From assembly GCA_002399785.1 (NCBI GenBank), contig DHEH01000015.1, positions 63,869 through 127,868 on the forward strand: DNA of 64,000 bases. Reading direction: 5' to 3'. The notes beneath the pieces are model-generated. The model saw only the letters and a program-made list of their open reading frames with translations, ran no database searches and was not told where the DNA came from. The translations under genes were made by a program, and so were the position numbers. The stretch is from Caryophanales bacterium UBA4855 (GTDB lineage: Bacteria > Bacillota_I > Bacilli_A > RFN20 > CAG-826). Below are positions 9,482 through 17,883 of this stretch, piece by piece. Position 1 is the first letter of the stretch, and the number at the start of each line of letters is the position of its first letter.

Positions 9482-9515
9482 AAATACTAAAAAAATAATG
9501 ATAAACAAAAATAAA

Positions 9516-9526
9516 AGATATATACT
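9516..9526 (+). promoter_or_regulatory. probable -10 of csp
   Basis: TATACT near 9521 lies upstream of the cold-shock gene; no convincing -35 is seen. The intervening leader is AT-rich and ends with a GGAAGGG Shine-Dalgarno. Confidence 0.4.
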
Positions 9527-9584
9527 AAAGACATGAATTTTAATTTTGTAAAAAATTTGAAGTTCGTAGGAAGGGTAGATTAAT

Positions 9585-9824
9585 ATGGCAAAGATAACTG
9601 GAAAAGTCAAGAAGTTCAACAAAGACAAAGGTTTTGGTTTCATTACCGGTGATGATGGAAAAGATTATTTCTTTCATTATTCATCTTTAAATGTTGAAGG
9701 TTTCAAGACTGTTAACGTCGGTGCTGCTGTCGAGTTCGAATCACAAGAAGGTGAACGTGGTCCTAGAGCTGCTGATATCAACGTCACAGATGCTAACAAA
9801 GCTCCAAAAGAAGAAGCTAAATAA
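9585..9824 (+). CDS. csp: cold shock protein (CspA family)
   Basis: This small single-strand nucleic-acid-binding protein acts as an RNA chaperone. The 79 residues cover a complete cold-shock domain ([15 protein letters not shown] with RNP1 KGFGFI, and RNP2-like DYFFHYSSL) plus a short Lys/Glu/Ala-rich tail. It has its own leader, a GGAAGGG ribosome binding site and an intrinsic terminator, so it is a monocistronic unit. Which Csp paralogue it corresponds to cannot be told from sequence alone. Confidence 0.96.
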   Translation: MAKITGKVKKFNKDKGFGFITGDDGKDYFFHYSSLNVEGFKTVNVGAAVEFESQEGERGPRAADINVTDANKAPKEEAK

Positions 9825-9851
9825 TATAGTATTTATTTATTGTACTTCACA

Positions 9852-9876
9852 AGCCACTCTTTAGTGGCTTTTTTTT
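9852..9876 (+). terminator. csp terminator
   Basis: AGCCACT/AGTGGCT stem (9852-9858 with 9863-9869), CTTT loop and eight T. Confidence 0.92.
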
Positions 9877-9900
9877 AATGAAAAAATATTAGAAATCATA

Positions 9901-9926
9901 TATAATAAGTAATCGATTTAAGGTGG
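9901..9926 (+). promoter_or_regulatory. -10 and SD of ychF
   Basis: TATAAT at 9901-9906 is followed by AAGGTGG at 9920-9926, which sets the ychF start at the ATG at 9935. A -35 is not convincing. Confidence 0.5.
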
Positions 9927-9934
9927 TATTAATT

Positions 9935-11038
9935 ATGGGTTTAAAGGCTGGTATAGTTGGGCTTCCAAACGTTGGCAAATCAACGCTTTTTAATGCAATT
10001 ACAAATAGTCATGTTGAAGCCGCAAATTATCCATTCGCAACAATTAATCCAAATGTTGGTTCTGTTTTTGTTAAGGATAAAAGAGTTGACAATCTTTCAA
10101 AAATGTTTAATCCAAAAAGAACAATTTATACAACATTTGAATTTTATGATATTGCCGGTTTGGTTAAAGGTGCAAGTAAAGGCGAAGGTTTAGGAAACCA
10201 ATTTTTAAGTAAAATTAGAGAAACTGATGCAATTATTGAAGTTGTTAGATGTTTTACAAATAGCGATATAGTTCACGTTGAAAATTCTGTTGATCCAATT
10301 AGAGATATTGGAACAATTAACCTCGAGCTTATATTTTCTGATTTAGATACAGTTCAAAATAGACTTGCAAAAGTTGAAAATAAAGCCAAAATTTCTAAAG
10401 ATAAAGAAGCAATTGTCGAAACAAATGTTTTGACAAAATTAAAAGAACATTTAAACAAAGAAAAATCTGCAAGATCTCTTCAATTAACTGAAGAAGAGAG
10501 TAAGATTGTTAAAAATTATAACTTATTAACTATTAAACCAATTATTTATGTAGCAAATGTAAGCGATGAAGATTTACAAAATATAGATTCTTGTGAAAAT
10601 TATTTAAAAGTTAGAGATTTTGCTGCTAAAGAGCATGCTCAATGCATCCCTATTTGCTGTGAAATTGAATCTGAACTTTCTAGTTATTCTCCTCAAGAAA
10701 AAGAAGAGTTTTTGGCTTCAATCGGAGCAAAAGAAAGTGGACTTGATTCTCTTGTTCAATCAGCTTATAAATTATTGAATTTATCAACATTCTTTACTGT
10801 TGGTGCTGATGAAGTTAGAGCTCGGACATTTATTAACGGCATGTTAGCTCCTGATTGTGCAGGAATTATTCATACAGATTTTAAAAAGGGATTTATTAGA
10901 GCTGAAGTTTATAGTTACAATGATATTATGGTTTATAAAACTGAACAAGCTTTAAAAGATGCCGGAAAATTAAGAATTGAAGGTAAAGATTATGTTGCAA
11001 AAGATGGCGATATTTTCTTCTTTAGGTTTAATGTTTAA
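9935..11038 (+). CDS. ychF: redox-regulated ribosome-binding ATPase YchF
   Basis: YchF is an Obg-related P-loop ATPase that binds 70S ribosomes and the 50S subunit. The 367 residues show G1 GLPNVGKS at 9-16, NYPFATINPNVG and DIAGLVKGASKGEGLGNQFL (G3) typical of the family, a coiled-coil insertion, and a C-terminal TGS domain (FTVGADEVRARTF, then GKDYVAKDGDIFFFRFNV). An in-frame GTG at 9923 would add four residues, but it lies inside the Shine-Dalgarno AAGGTGG, so the ATG at 9935 is preferred. ispF follows after 2 bases. Confidence 0.96.
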   Translation: MGLKAGIVGLPNVGKSTLFNAITNSHVEAANYPFATINPNVGSVFVKDKRVDNLSKMFNPKRTIYTTFEFYDIAGLVKGASKGEGLGNQFLSKIRETDAIIEVVRCFTNSDIVHVENSVDPIRDIGTINLELIFSDLDTVQNRLAKVENKAKISKDKEAIVETNVLTKLKEHLNKEKSARSLQLTEEESKIVKNYNLLTIKPIIYVANVSDEDLQNIDSCENYLKVRDFAAKEHAQCIPICCEIESELSSYSPQEKEEFLASIGAKESGLDSLVQSAYKLLNLSTFFTVGADEVRARTFINGMLAPDCAGIIHTDFKKGFIRAEVYSYNDIMVYKTEQALKDAGKLRIEGKDYVAKDGDIFFFRFNV

Positions 11039-11040
11039 TT

Positions 11041-11526
11041 ATGATTAAAGTGGGATTTGCGAAAGATATTCACGAATTAAAGGAAGGATTTTCTTTGTTA
11101 CTGGGTGGAATAAAGATTCCTAGTTCTAAAGGAGCCGTTTCTTATAGTGATGGTGATTGTTTAACCCATTCTATTATTGACGCATTATTAGGTGCTATTG
11201 GTAATAGCGATATCGGCGAAATGTTTAGTAATAAAGACCTTAAAAATAAGGGTAGATTATCAATTGAAATGTTGAAAGAAGTTTTTGATATTATCGTTCA
11301 AGAAGGATTTATAATTAATAATATTGATTGTTTTATTTCGTTAGAAAAACCAAATTTGGGCGAATATAAAAAGTTAATTAAAAAGTCTTTAGCTGAAGTT
11401 CTACATTTAAAATTAGATCAAATCAGTATTAAAGCCGGAACGAACGAAGGCTTTGGTGCTGTTGGCGAAGAAAAAGCCATTGTTTGTTATTGTATATGTT
11501 CTTTGGAGGGAAAAGAAAATGAATAA
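11041..11526 (+). CDS. ispF: 2-C-methyl-D-erythritol 2,4-cyclodiphosphate synthase
   Basis: IspF cyclises CDP-methylerythritol phosphate in the MEP route to IPP and DMAPP. The 161 residues carry the metal-binding DIH motif (KDIHEL), the substrate block SDGDCLTHSIIDALLGAIGNSDIGEMF, equivalent to the HSDADVLLHAxxDALLGAxxLGDIGxHF signature, and a C-terminal NEGFGAVGEEKAIVC segment. It lies 2 bases after ychF and its last 8 bases overlap gltX, so these genes are co-transcribed. The partner ispD is elsewhere in the window on the other strand. Confidence 0.95.
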   Translation: MIKVGFAKDIHELKEGFSLLLGGIKIPSSKGAVSYSDGDCLTHSIIDALLGAIGNSDIGEMFSNKDLKNKGRLSIEMLKEVFDIIVQEGFIINNIDCFISLEKPNLGEYKKLIKKSLAEVLHLKLDQISIKAGTNEGFGAVGEEKAIVCYCICSLEGKENE

Positions 11527-12955
11527 AAAAGTTAGAGTTAGATATGCACCTTCTCCTACAGGATTTTTACATATTGGCGGAGCAAGAAGTGCCTTGTTCA
11601 ATTATCTATTTGCAAAAAGGTATAACGGAGATTTCGTTTTTAGAGTTGAAGATACTGATGTTGAAAGAAACATTGCTGGAGCCGAAGAGAGTCAATTACA
11701 TGATTTGATTTGGCTTGGAATTGTGCCGGATGAATCTCCAGAAAAACCTAATCCAAAATATGCTCCATATCATCAAATGGAAAAACTTGATGTATATCAA
11801 AAATTTGCTCAAGAATTAGTAGATAAAGGATATGCATATTATTGTTATTGTTCTGAAGATGAATTAGCCGAAATGAAAGAAGAGCAACTCGCAAATGGAG
11901 TTAAGTCTTTTAAATATAATAGACATTGCTTGAATTTGTCTGAAGAAGAAAAAATTAAATATATTAGCGAAGGCAGAAAACCAGCTATTAGAATTAAAAT
12001 GGAAAGTGGCGTCACTTTTAAATTTGATGATTTAGTCAGAGGCGAAGTATCGTTTAATAGTGATGATATCGGCGATTTTGTTATCATGAAGAGCAGTGGA
12101 ATTCCAACTTACAATTTTGCAGTAGTTGTTGACGATCATTTAATGGAAATTACTCATGTTTTAAGAGGCGAAGAGCATTTAAGCAATACCCCAAAGCAAT
12201 TACAAATTTATAAATATTTTGGTTGGGAAGCTCCTCAATTTGGTCATATGACAATTATTTGCAATCCAAATGGAAAAAAATTATCAAAGAGAGACCATAA
12301 TATTTTACAATTTATGTCTCAATATCGTGAACTCGGATATTTACCAGAAGCTATCGTTAATTTCTTGTTCTTATTAGGATGGACAAGTCCAGATAATCGT
12401 GAGATTTTCTCCCTAGAAGAAGCGATTAAAGTTTTTGATCCTTCAAGATTATCCAGTTCTCCATCGATTTTTGATAATAAAAGACTTTTGTATACAAATG
12501 CTTATTATATTAAACATTTAAGTGATGAAAAATATTTTGAGTTTATTGCCCCTTTCTTAAAACAAATTAAATTTGAGAAAACGTATTCTCAAGCCGAATT
12601 GAATAAAATGTCTTTAATATTTAAGAATGAGATAAATACCGGATCCGAAATAGTTGAAATGATGAATGCGATTTTAAATCCAAAAGCTGAAAATACTGAT
12701 GAAGAAAAAGCCATTTTAAACGCAAACACTGCTCCAGTAGTTATAAAAGCTTTTAAAGAGAAACTTCAAAATATGGAAGTACTTAATCCTGATACTGTCA
12801 AAGTTTTATTCAAAGAGATACAAACCGAGACAGGTATTAAAGGTAAAGATTTATATATGCCTATTAGAATTAAATTGACTGGATGTATGCACGGCATCGA
12901 AATGTTCAATATTATTGATATTTTAGGCAAGCAAGAAGTTATTAATCGTTTATAG
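11519..12955 (+). CDS. gltX: glutamate--tRNA ligase
   Basis: This class I aminoacyl-tRNA synthetase charges tRNA-Glu, and in many Bacilli also tRNA-Gln as a step of the amidation route. Class I signatures are HIGG (APSPTGFLHIGGARSALFNYLFA) and KLSKR. The C-terminal anticodon-binding domain is present; the total is 478 residues, normal for the family. The start at 11519 is set by GGAGGG 10 bases upstream and by the canonical N-terminus KVRVRYAPSPTG; an in-frame upstream start would add an unrelated tail read from within ispF. Confidence 0.97.
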   Translation: MNKKVRVRYAPSPTGFLHIGGARSALFNYLFAKRYNGDFVFRVEDTDVERNIAGAEESQLHDLIWLGIVPDESPEKPNPKYAPYHQMEKLDVYQKFAQELVDKGYAYYCYCSEDELAEMKEEQLANGVKSFKYNRHCLNLSEEEKIKYISEGRKPAIRIKMESGVTFKFDDLVRGEVSFNSDDIGDFVIMKSSGIPTYNFAVVVDDHLMEITHVLRGEEHLSNTPKQLQIYKYFGWEAPQFGHMTIICNPNGKKLSKRDHNILQFMSQYRELGYLPEAIVNFLFLLGWTSPDNREIFSLEEAIKVFDPSRLSSSPSIFDNKRLLYTNAYYIKHLSDEKYFEFIAPFLKQIKFEKTYSQAELNKMSLIFKNEINTGSEIVEMMNAILNPKAENTDEEKAILNANTAPVVIKAFKEKLQNMEVLNPDTVKVLFKEIQTETGIKGKDLYMPIRIKLTGCMHGIEMFNIIDILGKQEVINRL

Positions 12956-12964
12956 TATTTTTAT

Positions 12965-12981
12965 TATAATTAATGTATAAT
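12965..12981 (+). promoter_or_regulatory. -10 candidates of rpoE
   Basis: Two TATAAT hexamers (12965-12970 and 12976-12981) lie 24-40 bases before the rpoE start, followed by an AAAGGAG Shine-Dalgarno. No clear -35 was seen for either. Confidence 0.45.
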
Positions 12982-13004
12982 TATGGACGCATAAAGGAGT
13001 TTTT

Positions 13005-13421
13005 ATGGAAGAAAATTATAAAAATGAATCGATGGTTGATGTAGCTTACTCTTCATTAGTTGGATTTGCTAAAGTTGTTAGTTTTAGTGAATTATATGAT
13101 GATGTTTGTGCTAAGTTAGAATTAACTGACGAAGAAAAGAAAAACAATATTTCAAGATTTTACACAAATTTATCCCTTGATGGTAGATTTGTCACTCTTG
13201 GTAACAATTTCTGGGACTTAAGAAAGAACCAAACTTATGACAAAGTTCGTATTGATATGAATGATGTCTATAATGATATCGATAACGATACTTACGGTAA
13301 TTACGATAAGGAAGAAATCGATAGCAACGAAGAAAAAGAAGCTCTCGGTGTTGAAGATAGCGATGATGATGATGAAGCCACTGATGAAGAAACTTCCGAT
13401 AGTGACGATAAGAATTTATAA
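13005..13421 (+). CDS. rpoE: DNA-directed RNA polymerase delta subunit
   Basis: Delta is a Gram-positive RNAP accessory subunit that speeds polymerase recycling and weakens non-specific nucleic-acid binding. Residues ~1-75 match the HARE-HTH fold (MVDVAYSSLVGFAKVVSFSELYDDV... FVTLGNNFWDLR), and the rest is a strongly acidic, presumably disordered Asp/Glu tail, the hallmark of delta. The 138 residues are a little shorter than B. subtilis delta (~173). It precedes fba by 21 bases, as rpoE and fba are near neighbours in Bacillus. Confidence 0.93.
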   Translation: MEENYKNESMVDVAYSSLVGFAKVVSFSELYDDVCAKLELTDEEKKNNISRFYTNLSLDGRFVTLGNNFWDLRKNQTYDKVRIDMNDVYNDIDNDTYGNYDKEEIDSNEEKEALGVEDSDDDDEATDEETSDSDDKNL

Positions 13422-13442
13422 TTTATCTAAAAAGGAGAGAAT

Positions 13443-14333
13443 ATGAATAAATTAGTCAATATGTGCGAAATGTTAAAGAAAGCTCACGATGGTCATTATG
13501 CTGTCGGTCAATTTAACATTAACAATCTTGAATGGGTAAGTGCCATTCTTGACGAGTGTCAAGAGCTAAAAGCTCCAGTTATTCTTGGAGTTAGTGAAGG
13601 TGCTATGAAGTATATGGGTGGTTGCGATACCATCGTTGGTATGGTTAATGGTTACATTAAAGACAACGGAATTACTGTTCCTGTTTGTTTACATGTTGAC
13701 CACGGATCAAGCTTTGAAGTTTGTAAAAAAGCAATCGATGCAGGGTTCTCAAGTGTTATGATTGATGCAAGTCACCATCCACTCGAAGAGAACATTGCCT
13801 TAACTAAGCAAGTCGTTGATTATGCTCACGCTCATGGTGTTTCTGTCGAAGCCGAACTTGGACATGTTGGTGGACAAGAAGATAACGTCGTTTCTCAAGG
13901 TGTTCTTTATGCCGATCCAAATGAATGCTTAAAAATGATTACTGAAGCTAAGTTAGATGCTTTAGCTCCTGCTCTTGGTTCAGTTCATGGACCATATCAC
14001 GGAGAACCAAAATTAGGTTTTAAAGAAATGGCTGAAATTAACGAACTTTGCAAGACTCCATTAGTTTTACATGGAGGAAGCGGAATTCCAGATTTCCAAC
14101 TTAAAATGGCTATTGATAGAGGAACATGCAAAATTAACGTCAACACTGAATGCCAACAAGCATTTGCTAGAGTTGTTCGTGAATTCTGCAAAGCTACTGA
14201 AAATGATCCCGAAATTTATACAAATCCAAAATTCTACGATCCACGTAAAATTGTTGGACCTGCTAAACAAGGAATTAAAGATGTTGTTAAAGCTAAATGC
14301 ACAGTGTTTGGCTGTGTTGGTAAAGGCGAATAA
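13443..14333 (+). CDS. fba: class II fructose-1,6-bisphosphate aldolase
   Basis: This Zn-dependent aldolase cleaves fructose-1,6-bisphosphate into DHAP and glyceraldehyde-3-phosphate. The 296 residues include [12 protein letters not shown] (catalytic Asp and Zn-His), the [17 protein letters not shown] and [12 protein letters not shown] blocks, [13 protein letters not shown], and the phosphate loop [11 protein letters not shown]. An AAAGGAGAG ribosome binding site lies just upstream. It probably shares a transcript with rpoE and ends at a perfect 12-bp terminator. With pgi on the opposite strand it supports an Embden-Meyerhof glycolysis. Confidence 0.97.
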   Translation: MNKLVNMCEMLKKAHDGHYAVGQFNINNLEWVSAILDECQELKAPVILGVSEGAMKYMGGCDTIVGMVNGYIKDNGITVPVCLHVDHGSSFEVCKKAIDAGFSSVMIDASHHPLEENIALTKQVVDYAHAHGVSVEAELGHVGGQEDNVVSQGVLYADPNECLKMITEAKLDALAPALGSVHGPYHGEPKLGFKEMAEINELCKTPLVLHGGSGIPDFQLKMAIDRGTCKINVNTECQQAFARVVREFCKATENDPEIYTNPKFYDPRKIVGPAKQGIKDVVKAKCTVFGCVGKGE

Positions 14334-14351
14334 TTTTTAGATAGAACTGTT

Positions 14352-14380
14352 AAAACCCAATCATTTTGATTGGGTTTTAA
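14352..14380 (+). terminator. fba terminator
   Basis: A perfect 12-bp stem AAAACCCAATCA/TGATTGGGTTTT (14352-14363 with 14367-14378) with a TTT loop. The T run is short. It ends only about 20 bases before the next start codon. Confidence 0.85.
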
Positions 14381-14399
14381 TTTAATAGGAGATTTGATT

Positions 14400-15179
14400 A
14401 TGCAATACGAAAAAGAACTAAATGCTGCTTTAGAGGCTGGTTTAAAGGCTAAAGCAACAGTTATGAAATATTATCATGAAGGTTTTCATGTCGAAATTAA
14501 GGGCGATAATAGTCCTGTAACAGAGGCTGATAAAGCAAGTGATAAAATTATTAGAGACTATTTAGGGGAAAGATTTCCTGATTATGCATTTTTAACTGAA
14601 GAAAGTGTTGATAATAAAGATAGACTTAAAAATGATTATGTTTGGATTATCGATCCAGTTGATGGAACGGAAGATTTTGTTCATAAAGACGATATGTTTA
14701 CCATCAATATCGCACTTGCTTATAAGCATAAAGTGGTTTTAGGAGTCGTTTTTATTCCTGCTACAGGCGATATTTATTATGGAGTTGAAGGAAGTGGATC
14801 TTTTAAGATTCATGACGGAAACACAACCAAAATTCATGTTAACGATAAATTAACTGACTTAACAGTTTTGACTAGTGTTTATCATCCAGCTATAAAAGAT
14901 GTTAAAACAATTGAGAAATATAAAGATAGAATAAAACATGTTAAAAAAATCGGCTCGTCTATAAAGGGATGCTATATTGCTGAAGGCAAGGCGGAAATCA
15001 CTTATCGTTTCGAAGATGGGACTAAAGAGTGGGATACAGCCGCATTCCAAGCTGTTGTTGAAAATGCTGGAGGCCTAGTAATTAAATTTAATGGACAACC
15101 AATCGAATATAATAGAGAAGATGTTTATAATCGTGATGGATATATTGTTTTAAATAGAAGAGAAAATTTTTTAATATAA
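14400..15179 (+). CDS. inositol monophosphatase family protein, CysQ-like 3'(2'),5'-bisphosphate nucleotidase
   Basis: This is a Mg2+-dependent phosphatase of the IMPase/FBPase superfamily. Metal-site motifs are SPVTEADKASDKII, LTEESVD, WIIDPVDGTEDF and EWDTAAFQAVVENAGG. The stretch FTINIALAYKHKVVLGVVFIPATGDIYYGVEGSGSF is closer to CysQ (which hydrolyses pAp) than to inositol monophosphatase, but the substrate is inferred. The start is the ATG at 14400 with AGGAG 9 bases upstream; an in-frame TTG at 14370 lies within the fba terminator and is unlikely. The length of 259 residues is normal. Confidence 0.88.
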   Translation: MQYEKELNAALEAGLKAKATVMKYYHEGFHVEIKGDNSPVTEADKASDKIIRDYLGERFPDYAFLTEESVDNKDRLKNDYVWIIDPVDGTEDFVHKDDMFTINIALAYKHKVVLGVVFIPATGDIYYGVEGSGSFKIHDGNTTKIHVNDKLTDLTVLTSVYHPAIKDVKTIEKYKDRIKHVKKIGSSIKGCYIAEGKAEITYRFEDGTKEWDTAAFQAVVENAGGLVIKFNGQPIEYNREDVYNRDGYIVLNRRENFLI

Positions 15180-15193
15180 ATCTATAAACATAA

Positions 15194-15227
15194 AAAAAAG
15201 AAACTCAATTGATTGAGTTTCTTTTTT
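15194..15227. terminator. bidirectional terminator between the CysQ-like gene and nfu
   Basis: GAAACTCAAT/ATTGAGTTTC stem with a 2-base TG loop, A run on the left and T run on the right, so it can stop transcription from both convergent genes. Confidence 0.9.
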
Positions 15228-15537
15228 ATTTTAATTGTTGATCTGCTTTTTCTTTAGCAATTTTTAAAGATGCTTTTACTAACTCTTTTTCACTTGCTAA
15301 TCTTACAGCAACGACACCAGGAACTTCTTCCATCAAAATCACTTCAATACCTTGTTCTAAATCTGCATTAAGATAGCTGCAGCCTTCGCAGGCGCCACTA
15401 ATATTAACGTATACTATTCCGTCTTCGAATGAATCAAAAGTAACGTCGCCGCCTTCTCTTTGCATGAATGGTCTAAGTTTATCAAGGGTTTGTTTTATTA
15501 AGTTGATAGTGTTTTCGTTTATATCGTTCATTTCCAT
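15226..15537 (-). CDS. nfu: NifU-like iron-sulfur scaffold protein (Nfu C-terminal domain)
   Basis: A short Nfu-type protein that would carry or transfer an Fe-S cluster, for example to MiaB. The key motif is ISGACEGCSYL with the CxxC cluster ligands, preceded by LRPFMQREGGDVTF. It is about 103 residues from the ATG at 15537; an ATG at 15531 is equally possible. An upstream in-frame extension to 15591 is rejected because a TTGATT-16-TATAAT promoter lies inside it. There is no Shine-Dalgarno and the predicted leader is only about 4-10 bases. Confidence 0.92.
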   Translation of the reverse strand: MEMNDINENTINLIKQTLDKLRPFMQREGGDVTFDSFEDGIVYVNISGACEGCSYLNADLEQGIEVILMEEVPGVVAVRLASEKELVKASLKIAKEKADQQLK

Positions 15538-15547
15538 AACTTTTAAT

Positions 15548-15575
15548 ATTATAATGATGTAATTTTGAAAATCAA
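15548..15575 (-). promoter_or_regulatory. promoter of nfu, near-leaderless
   Basis: On the minus strand, TTGATT (15570-15575) and TATAAT (15548-15553) are 16 bases apart. The ATG at 15537 begins 10 bases after the -10, so the transcript should start almost at the start codon. Confidence 0.72.
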
Positions 15576-15613
15576 CAAATATGAAAGGCAATTTTTATTC
15601 TAAAAATAAACAT

Positions 15614-15641
15614 AAAAAAAGCATTGCGTTTAGCGCAATGT
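15614..15641 (-). terminator. tRNA operon terminator
   Basis: CATTGCG/CGCAATG stem (15622-15628 with 15634-15640) followed on the minus strand by seven T. Confidence 0.88.
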
Positions 15642-15654
15642 TTCGTTTAATTCT

Positions 15655-15741
15655 TGGTGCCCGGGATCGGAATCGAACCGATATGATATTGCTATCAAAG
15701 GATTTTAAGTCCTTCGCGTCTACCTGTTCCGCCACCTGGGC
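15655..15741 (-). tRNA. tRNA-Leu(UAA)
   Basis: An 87-base class II tRNA with a long variable arm and an encoded CCA. Anticodon loop CTTAAAA gives UAA. The acceptor pairs GCCCAGG with CCCGGGC with one A-C mismatch at pair 5-68. It is the last tRNA of the operon. Confidence 0.95.
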
Positions 15742-15757
15742 ATAGAATTTAATAAAT

Positions 15758-15833
15758 TGGTGATCCACTGGAGATTCGAACTCCAGACCCCTTGATTAAA
15801 AGTCAAGTGCTCTACCGACTGAGCTAGTGGATC
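15758..15833 (-). tRNA. tRNA-Lys(UUU)
   Basis: A 76-base tRNA with acceptor GATCCAC/GTGGATC, anticodon loop CTTTTAA (UUU), T-loop TTCGAAT and an encoded CCA. Confidence 0.97.
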
Positions 15834-15837
15834 ATAT

Positions 15838-15913
15838 TGGTTGGGATGGCTGGACTTGAACCAGCGGAATGACAGAGTCAAAGTCTGTTGCCTTACCTCT
15901 TGGCTACATCCCA
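15838..15913 (-). tRNA. tRNA-Gln(UUG)
   Basis: A 76-base tRNA with acceptor TGGGATG/CATCCCA, anticodon loop CTTTGAC (UUG) and an encoded CCA. The U1-A72 closing pair is typical of tRNA-Gln. Confidence 0.97.
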
Positions 15914-15924
15914 ATATAACCAAA

Positions 15925-16008
15925 TGGTGGAGGGGGGCAGATTCGAACTGCCGAACCCGAAGGAATTGATTTACAGTCAACCGCGTTTAGCCACTTCGCT
16001 ACCCCTCC
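15925..16008 (-). tRNA. tRNA-Tyr(GUA)
   Basis: An 84-base class II tRNA with acceptor GGAGGGG/CCCCTCC, anticodon loop CTGTAAA (GUA), a long variable arm and an encoded CCA. Confidence 0.97.
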
Positions 16009-16036
16009 ACGGGATTTCTCGCAGAAGCGTAATTGA

Positions 16037-16112
16037 TGGTGGATGTTACAGGGCTCGAACCTGTGACCTCCGCCGTGTAAAGGCGATGCTCTCCCAACTG
16101 AGCTAAACATCC
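16037..16112 (-). tRNA. tRNA-Val(UAC)
   Basis: A 76-base tRNA with acceptor GGATGTT/AACATCC, anticodon loop TTTACAC (UAC) and an encoded CCA. It is the first gene of the minus-strand tRNA operon. Confidence 0.96.
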
Positions 16113-16144
16113 AACCTATTTAACACGATTACGCGTGCTTACAT

Positions 16145-16173
16145 AATATATCAAAACCCACTTTTTATGTCAA
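16145..16173 (-). promoter_or_regulatory. strong promoter of the five-tRNA operon
   Basis: On the minus strand TTGACA (16168-16173), a 17-base spacer and TATATT (16145-16150) form a near-consensus sigma-A promoter 32 bases upstream of tRNA-Val. Confidence 0.88.
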
Positions 16174-16210
16174 TAAATAATTTGGAAATTATGTCTTAGA
16201 ATAATGTTTC

Positions 16211-17500
16211 CTAATAGCCTTTTTTGCCGAGAAGGTGGAACATATTCTTTTTATATACTTCAACACCAGGTTGATTAAAAGGATTAACTTTATTTAAGTA
16301 TGCACTCATGGCACAAGCTTTCATAAAGAAATAGAAGAAATACCCTAAATTTTTGGCATTCATTTCATCTAATGTGATGGTAATGTTAGGAACGTTTCCG
16401 CTTTCAGAATGTGCTTTAAGGGTTCCAACATAAGCTTTATGATTGATAAAACTTAATTTTTTACCGGCAAGATAATTAATTCCATCGCTATCATCATCGC
16501 AAAGAGGCACTTCAATATCCTTATTTGGTTTTGAAACATAAACAATTGTTTCGTAAAGAATTTTACTTCCTTCTTGGATAAATTGACCTAAAGAATGAAG
16601 ATCAGTTGTAAAGACACATGAAGCACAAAGAACGGCTTTGCCATCCTTGCCTTCAGTTTCATCGAACAATTGTTTCCGCCATTCTTTTAAATTTGTTAAA
16701 CGTGGTTCATACATTGCTAACATTTCGACTGGATAATTTTTCTTTGTATATAAATAAAATCTTTCGACAGCGTATTGGTAAGCGCTATTTTCTTTGATTT
16801 TATCGTTATCAAAATCAATTTGACCTTGTTTCAAACCATCAATATATTCACGAATATTGATGCCGGCAACTGCCATTGGAAAAAGTCCAACTGCTGTCAT
16901 AACTGAGTAACGGCCGCCAATATCACGTGGTAAATCATAAGCAACATAATGCTCAGATTTAACTTCAGCTCTTAAAGAGCCGTTAGTTTCATCAGTAATA
17001 GCAACGATAGCTTTATTAAAATCGTTTTCCATTTGTTGTTTTAATAAATTCTTTAAAATTCTAAAAGAAACCGCAGTTTCAGTAGTGGTACCAGATTTTG
17101 AAATAACACAAACGCAGAATTTTTTATTTTTTAAATAGTTGATACAGCTATCAACATAATTTGAGTCTAATGAATTTCCTAAATAGATTATTTCCATTTT
17201 ATCGCTTGATGGAATTCCATTTAATGCTTCGATTGCAGCACGTGGACCAAGGTAGGATCCACCAATACCACAGACAACTAATACATCGTAATTCTCACGA
17301 AATTCTTTTGCTTTATTTTCGATTGATTTAATTACTTTTTCATCGATTCTTGAAGGATAGTCATACCAACCTAGAAAATCTGAACCTAAACCAGTTCTGT
17401 TTTTAATAGTTTCATTAATTTCAGTAACCTTTTTTTGATACTTTTCAAAATTAACGAGGTTTCCTTTCCCTAAATAATCAAAGCCAACTTCAATTTTCAT
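16211..17500 (-). CDS. pgi: glucose-6-phosphate isomerase
   Basis: It interconverts glucose-6-phosphate and fructose-6-phosphate in glycolysis. The 429 residues match the short Gram-positive form. Motifs are VVCGIGGSYLGPRAAIEAL, VISKSGTTTETAVSFRILK (phosphosugar-binding), DIGGRYSVMTAVGLFP (PGI signature) and a C-terminal NPFNQPGVEVYKKNMF with the conserved Lys. Its start overlaps the end of the upstream S1-domain gene by 4 bases. No terminator separates its 3' end from the tRNA promoter, so read-through into the tRNA operon is possible. Confidence 0.97.
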   Translation of the reverse strand: MKIEVGFDYLGKGNLVNFEKYQKKVTEINETIKNRTGLGSDFLGWYDYPSRIDEKVIKSIENKAKEFRENYDVLVVCGIGGSYLGPRAAIEALNGIPSSDKMEIIYLGNSLDSNYVDSCINYLKNKKFCVCVISKSGTTTETAVSFRILKNLLKQQMENDFNKAIVAITDETNGSLRAEVKSEHYVAYDLPRDIGGRYSVMTAVGLFPMAVAGINIREYIDGLKQGQIDFDNDKIKENSAYQYAVERFYLYTKKNYPVEMLAMYEPRLTNLKEWRKQLFDETEGKDGKAVLCASCVFTTDLHSLGQFIQEGSKILYETIVYVSKPNKDIEVPLCDDDSDGINYLAGKKLSFINHKAYVGTLKAHSESGNVPNITITLDEMNAKNLGYFFYFFMKACAMSAYLNKVNPFNQPGVEVYKKNMFHLLGKKGY

Positions 17501-17877
17501 AATTTTTCCCTCTCTAACTCCTTTTTAATCATATCGGGAAGAGATTTTTCTAATTTTGAAAAATCGGTTTCCTTAAGATAAGAAGTCATTTTTTTGCTTG
17601 GACCAAAATCTTGGATGTTGTTTAGATCAGAATTTACCTGCTTTAAACTGACGTTAAGAAATTTATTTTCTTTGTCAATTGTGAGGATTTTTAAATTAAC
17701 GCAATCCCCCAACGAAAAACCTTTTGAAATGTCGTTGACAAAATTGTTTGAAATCTCACTAATATGAAGCAATCCAATATAACCGCCAACAAAACTAAAA
17801 AATACCCCGTATTTTTTAATAGATGTGACAATCCCTTGAATTATATCTCCATCTTTAAAAGAAACATCGAAATTCAT
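17497..17877 (-). CDS. S1-domain RNA-binding protein (YugI/CvfD-like)
   Basis: The 126-residue protein has a single N-terminal S1 domain (GDIIQGIVTSIKKYGVFFSFVGGYIGLLHISEI) and a charged tail. Small one-S1 proteins of this type (B. subtilis YugI/GSP13, Streptococcus CvfD) associate with ribosomes or regulate translation. In B. subtilis yugI is close to pgi, as here, which supports the assignment. It is translationally coupled to pgi and lies 6 bases after ispD. Confidence 0.85.
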   Translation of the reverse strand: MNFDVSFKDGDIIQGIVTSIKKYGVFFSFVGGYIGLLHISEISNNFVNDISKGFSLGDCVNLKILTIDKENKFLNVSLKQVNSDLNNIQDFGPSKKMTSYLKETDFSKLEKSLPDMIKKELEREKL

Positions 17878-17883
17878 AAGACC

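Noticed and set aside
15720..16110. ORFs across the tRNA cluster
   Set aside because: They are read from tRNA genes and have no coding features.
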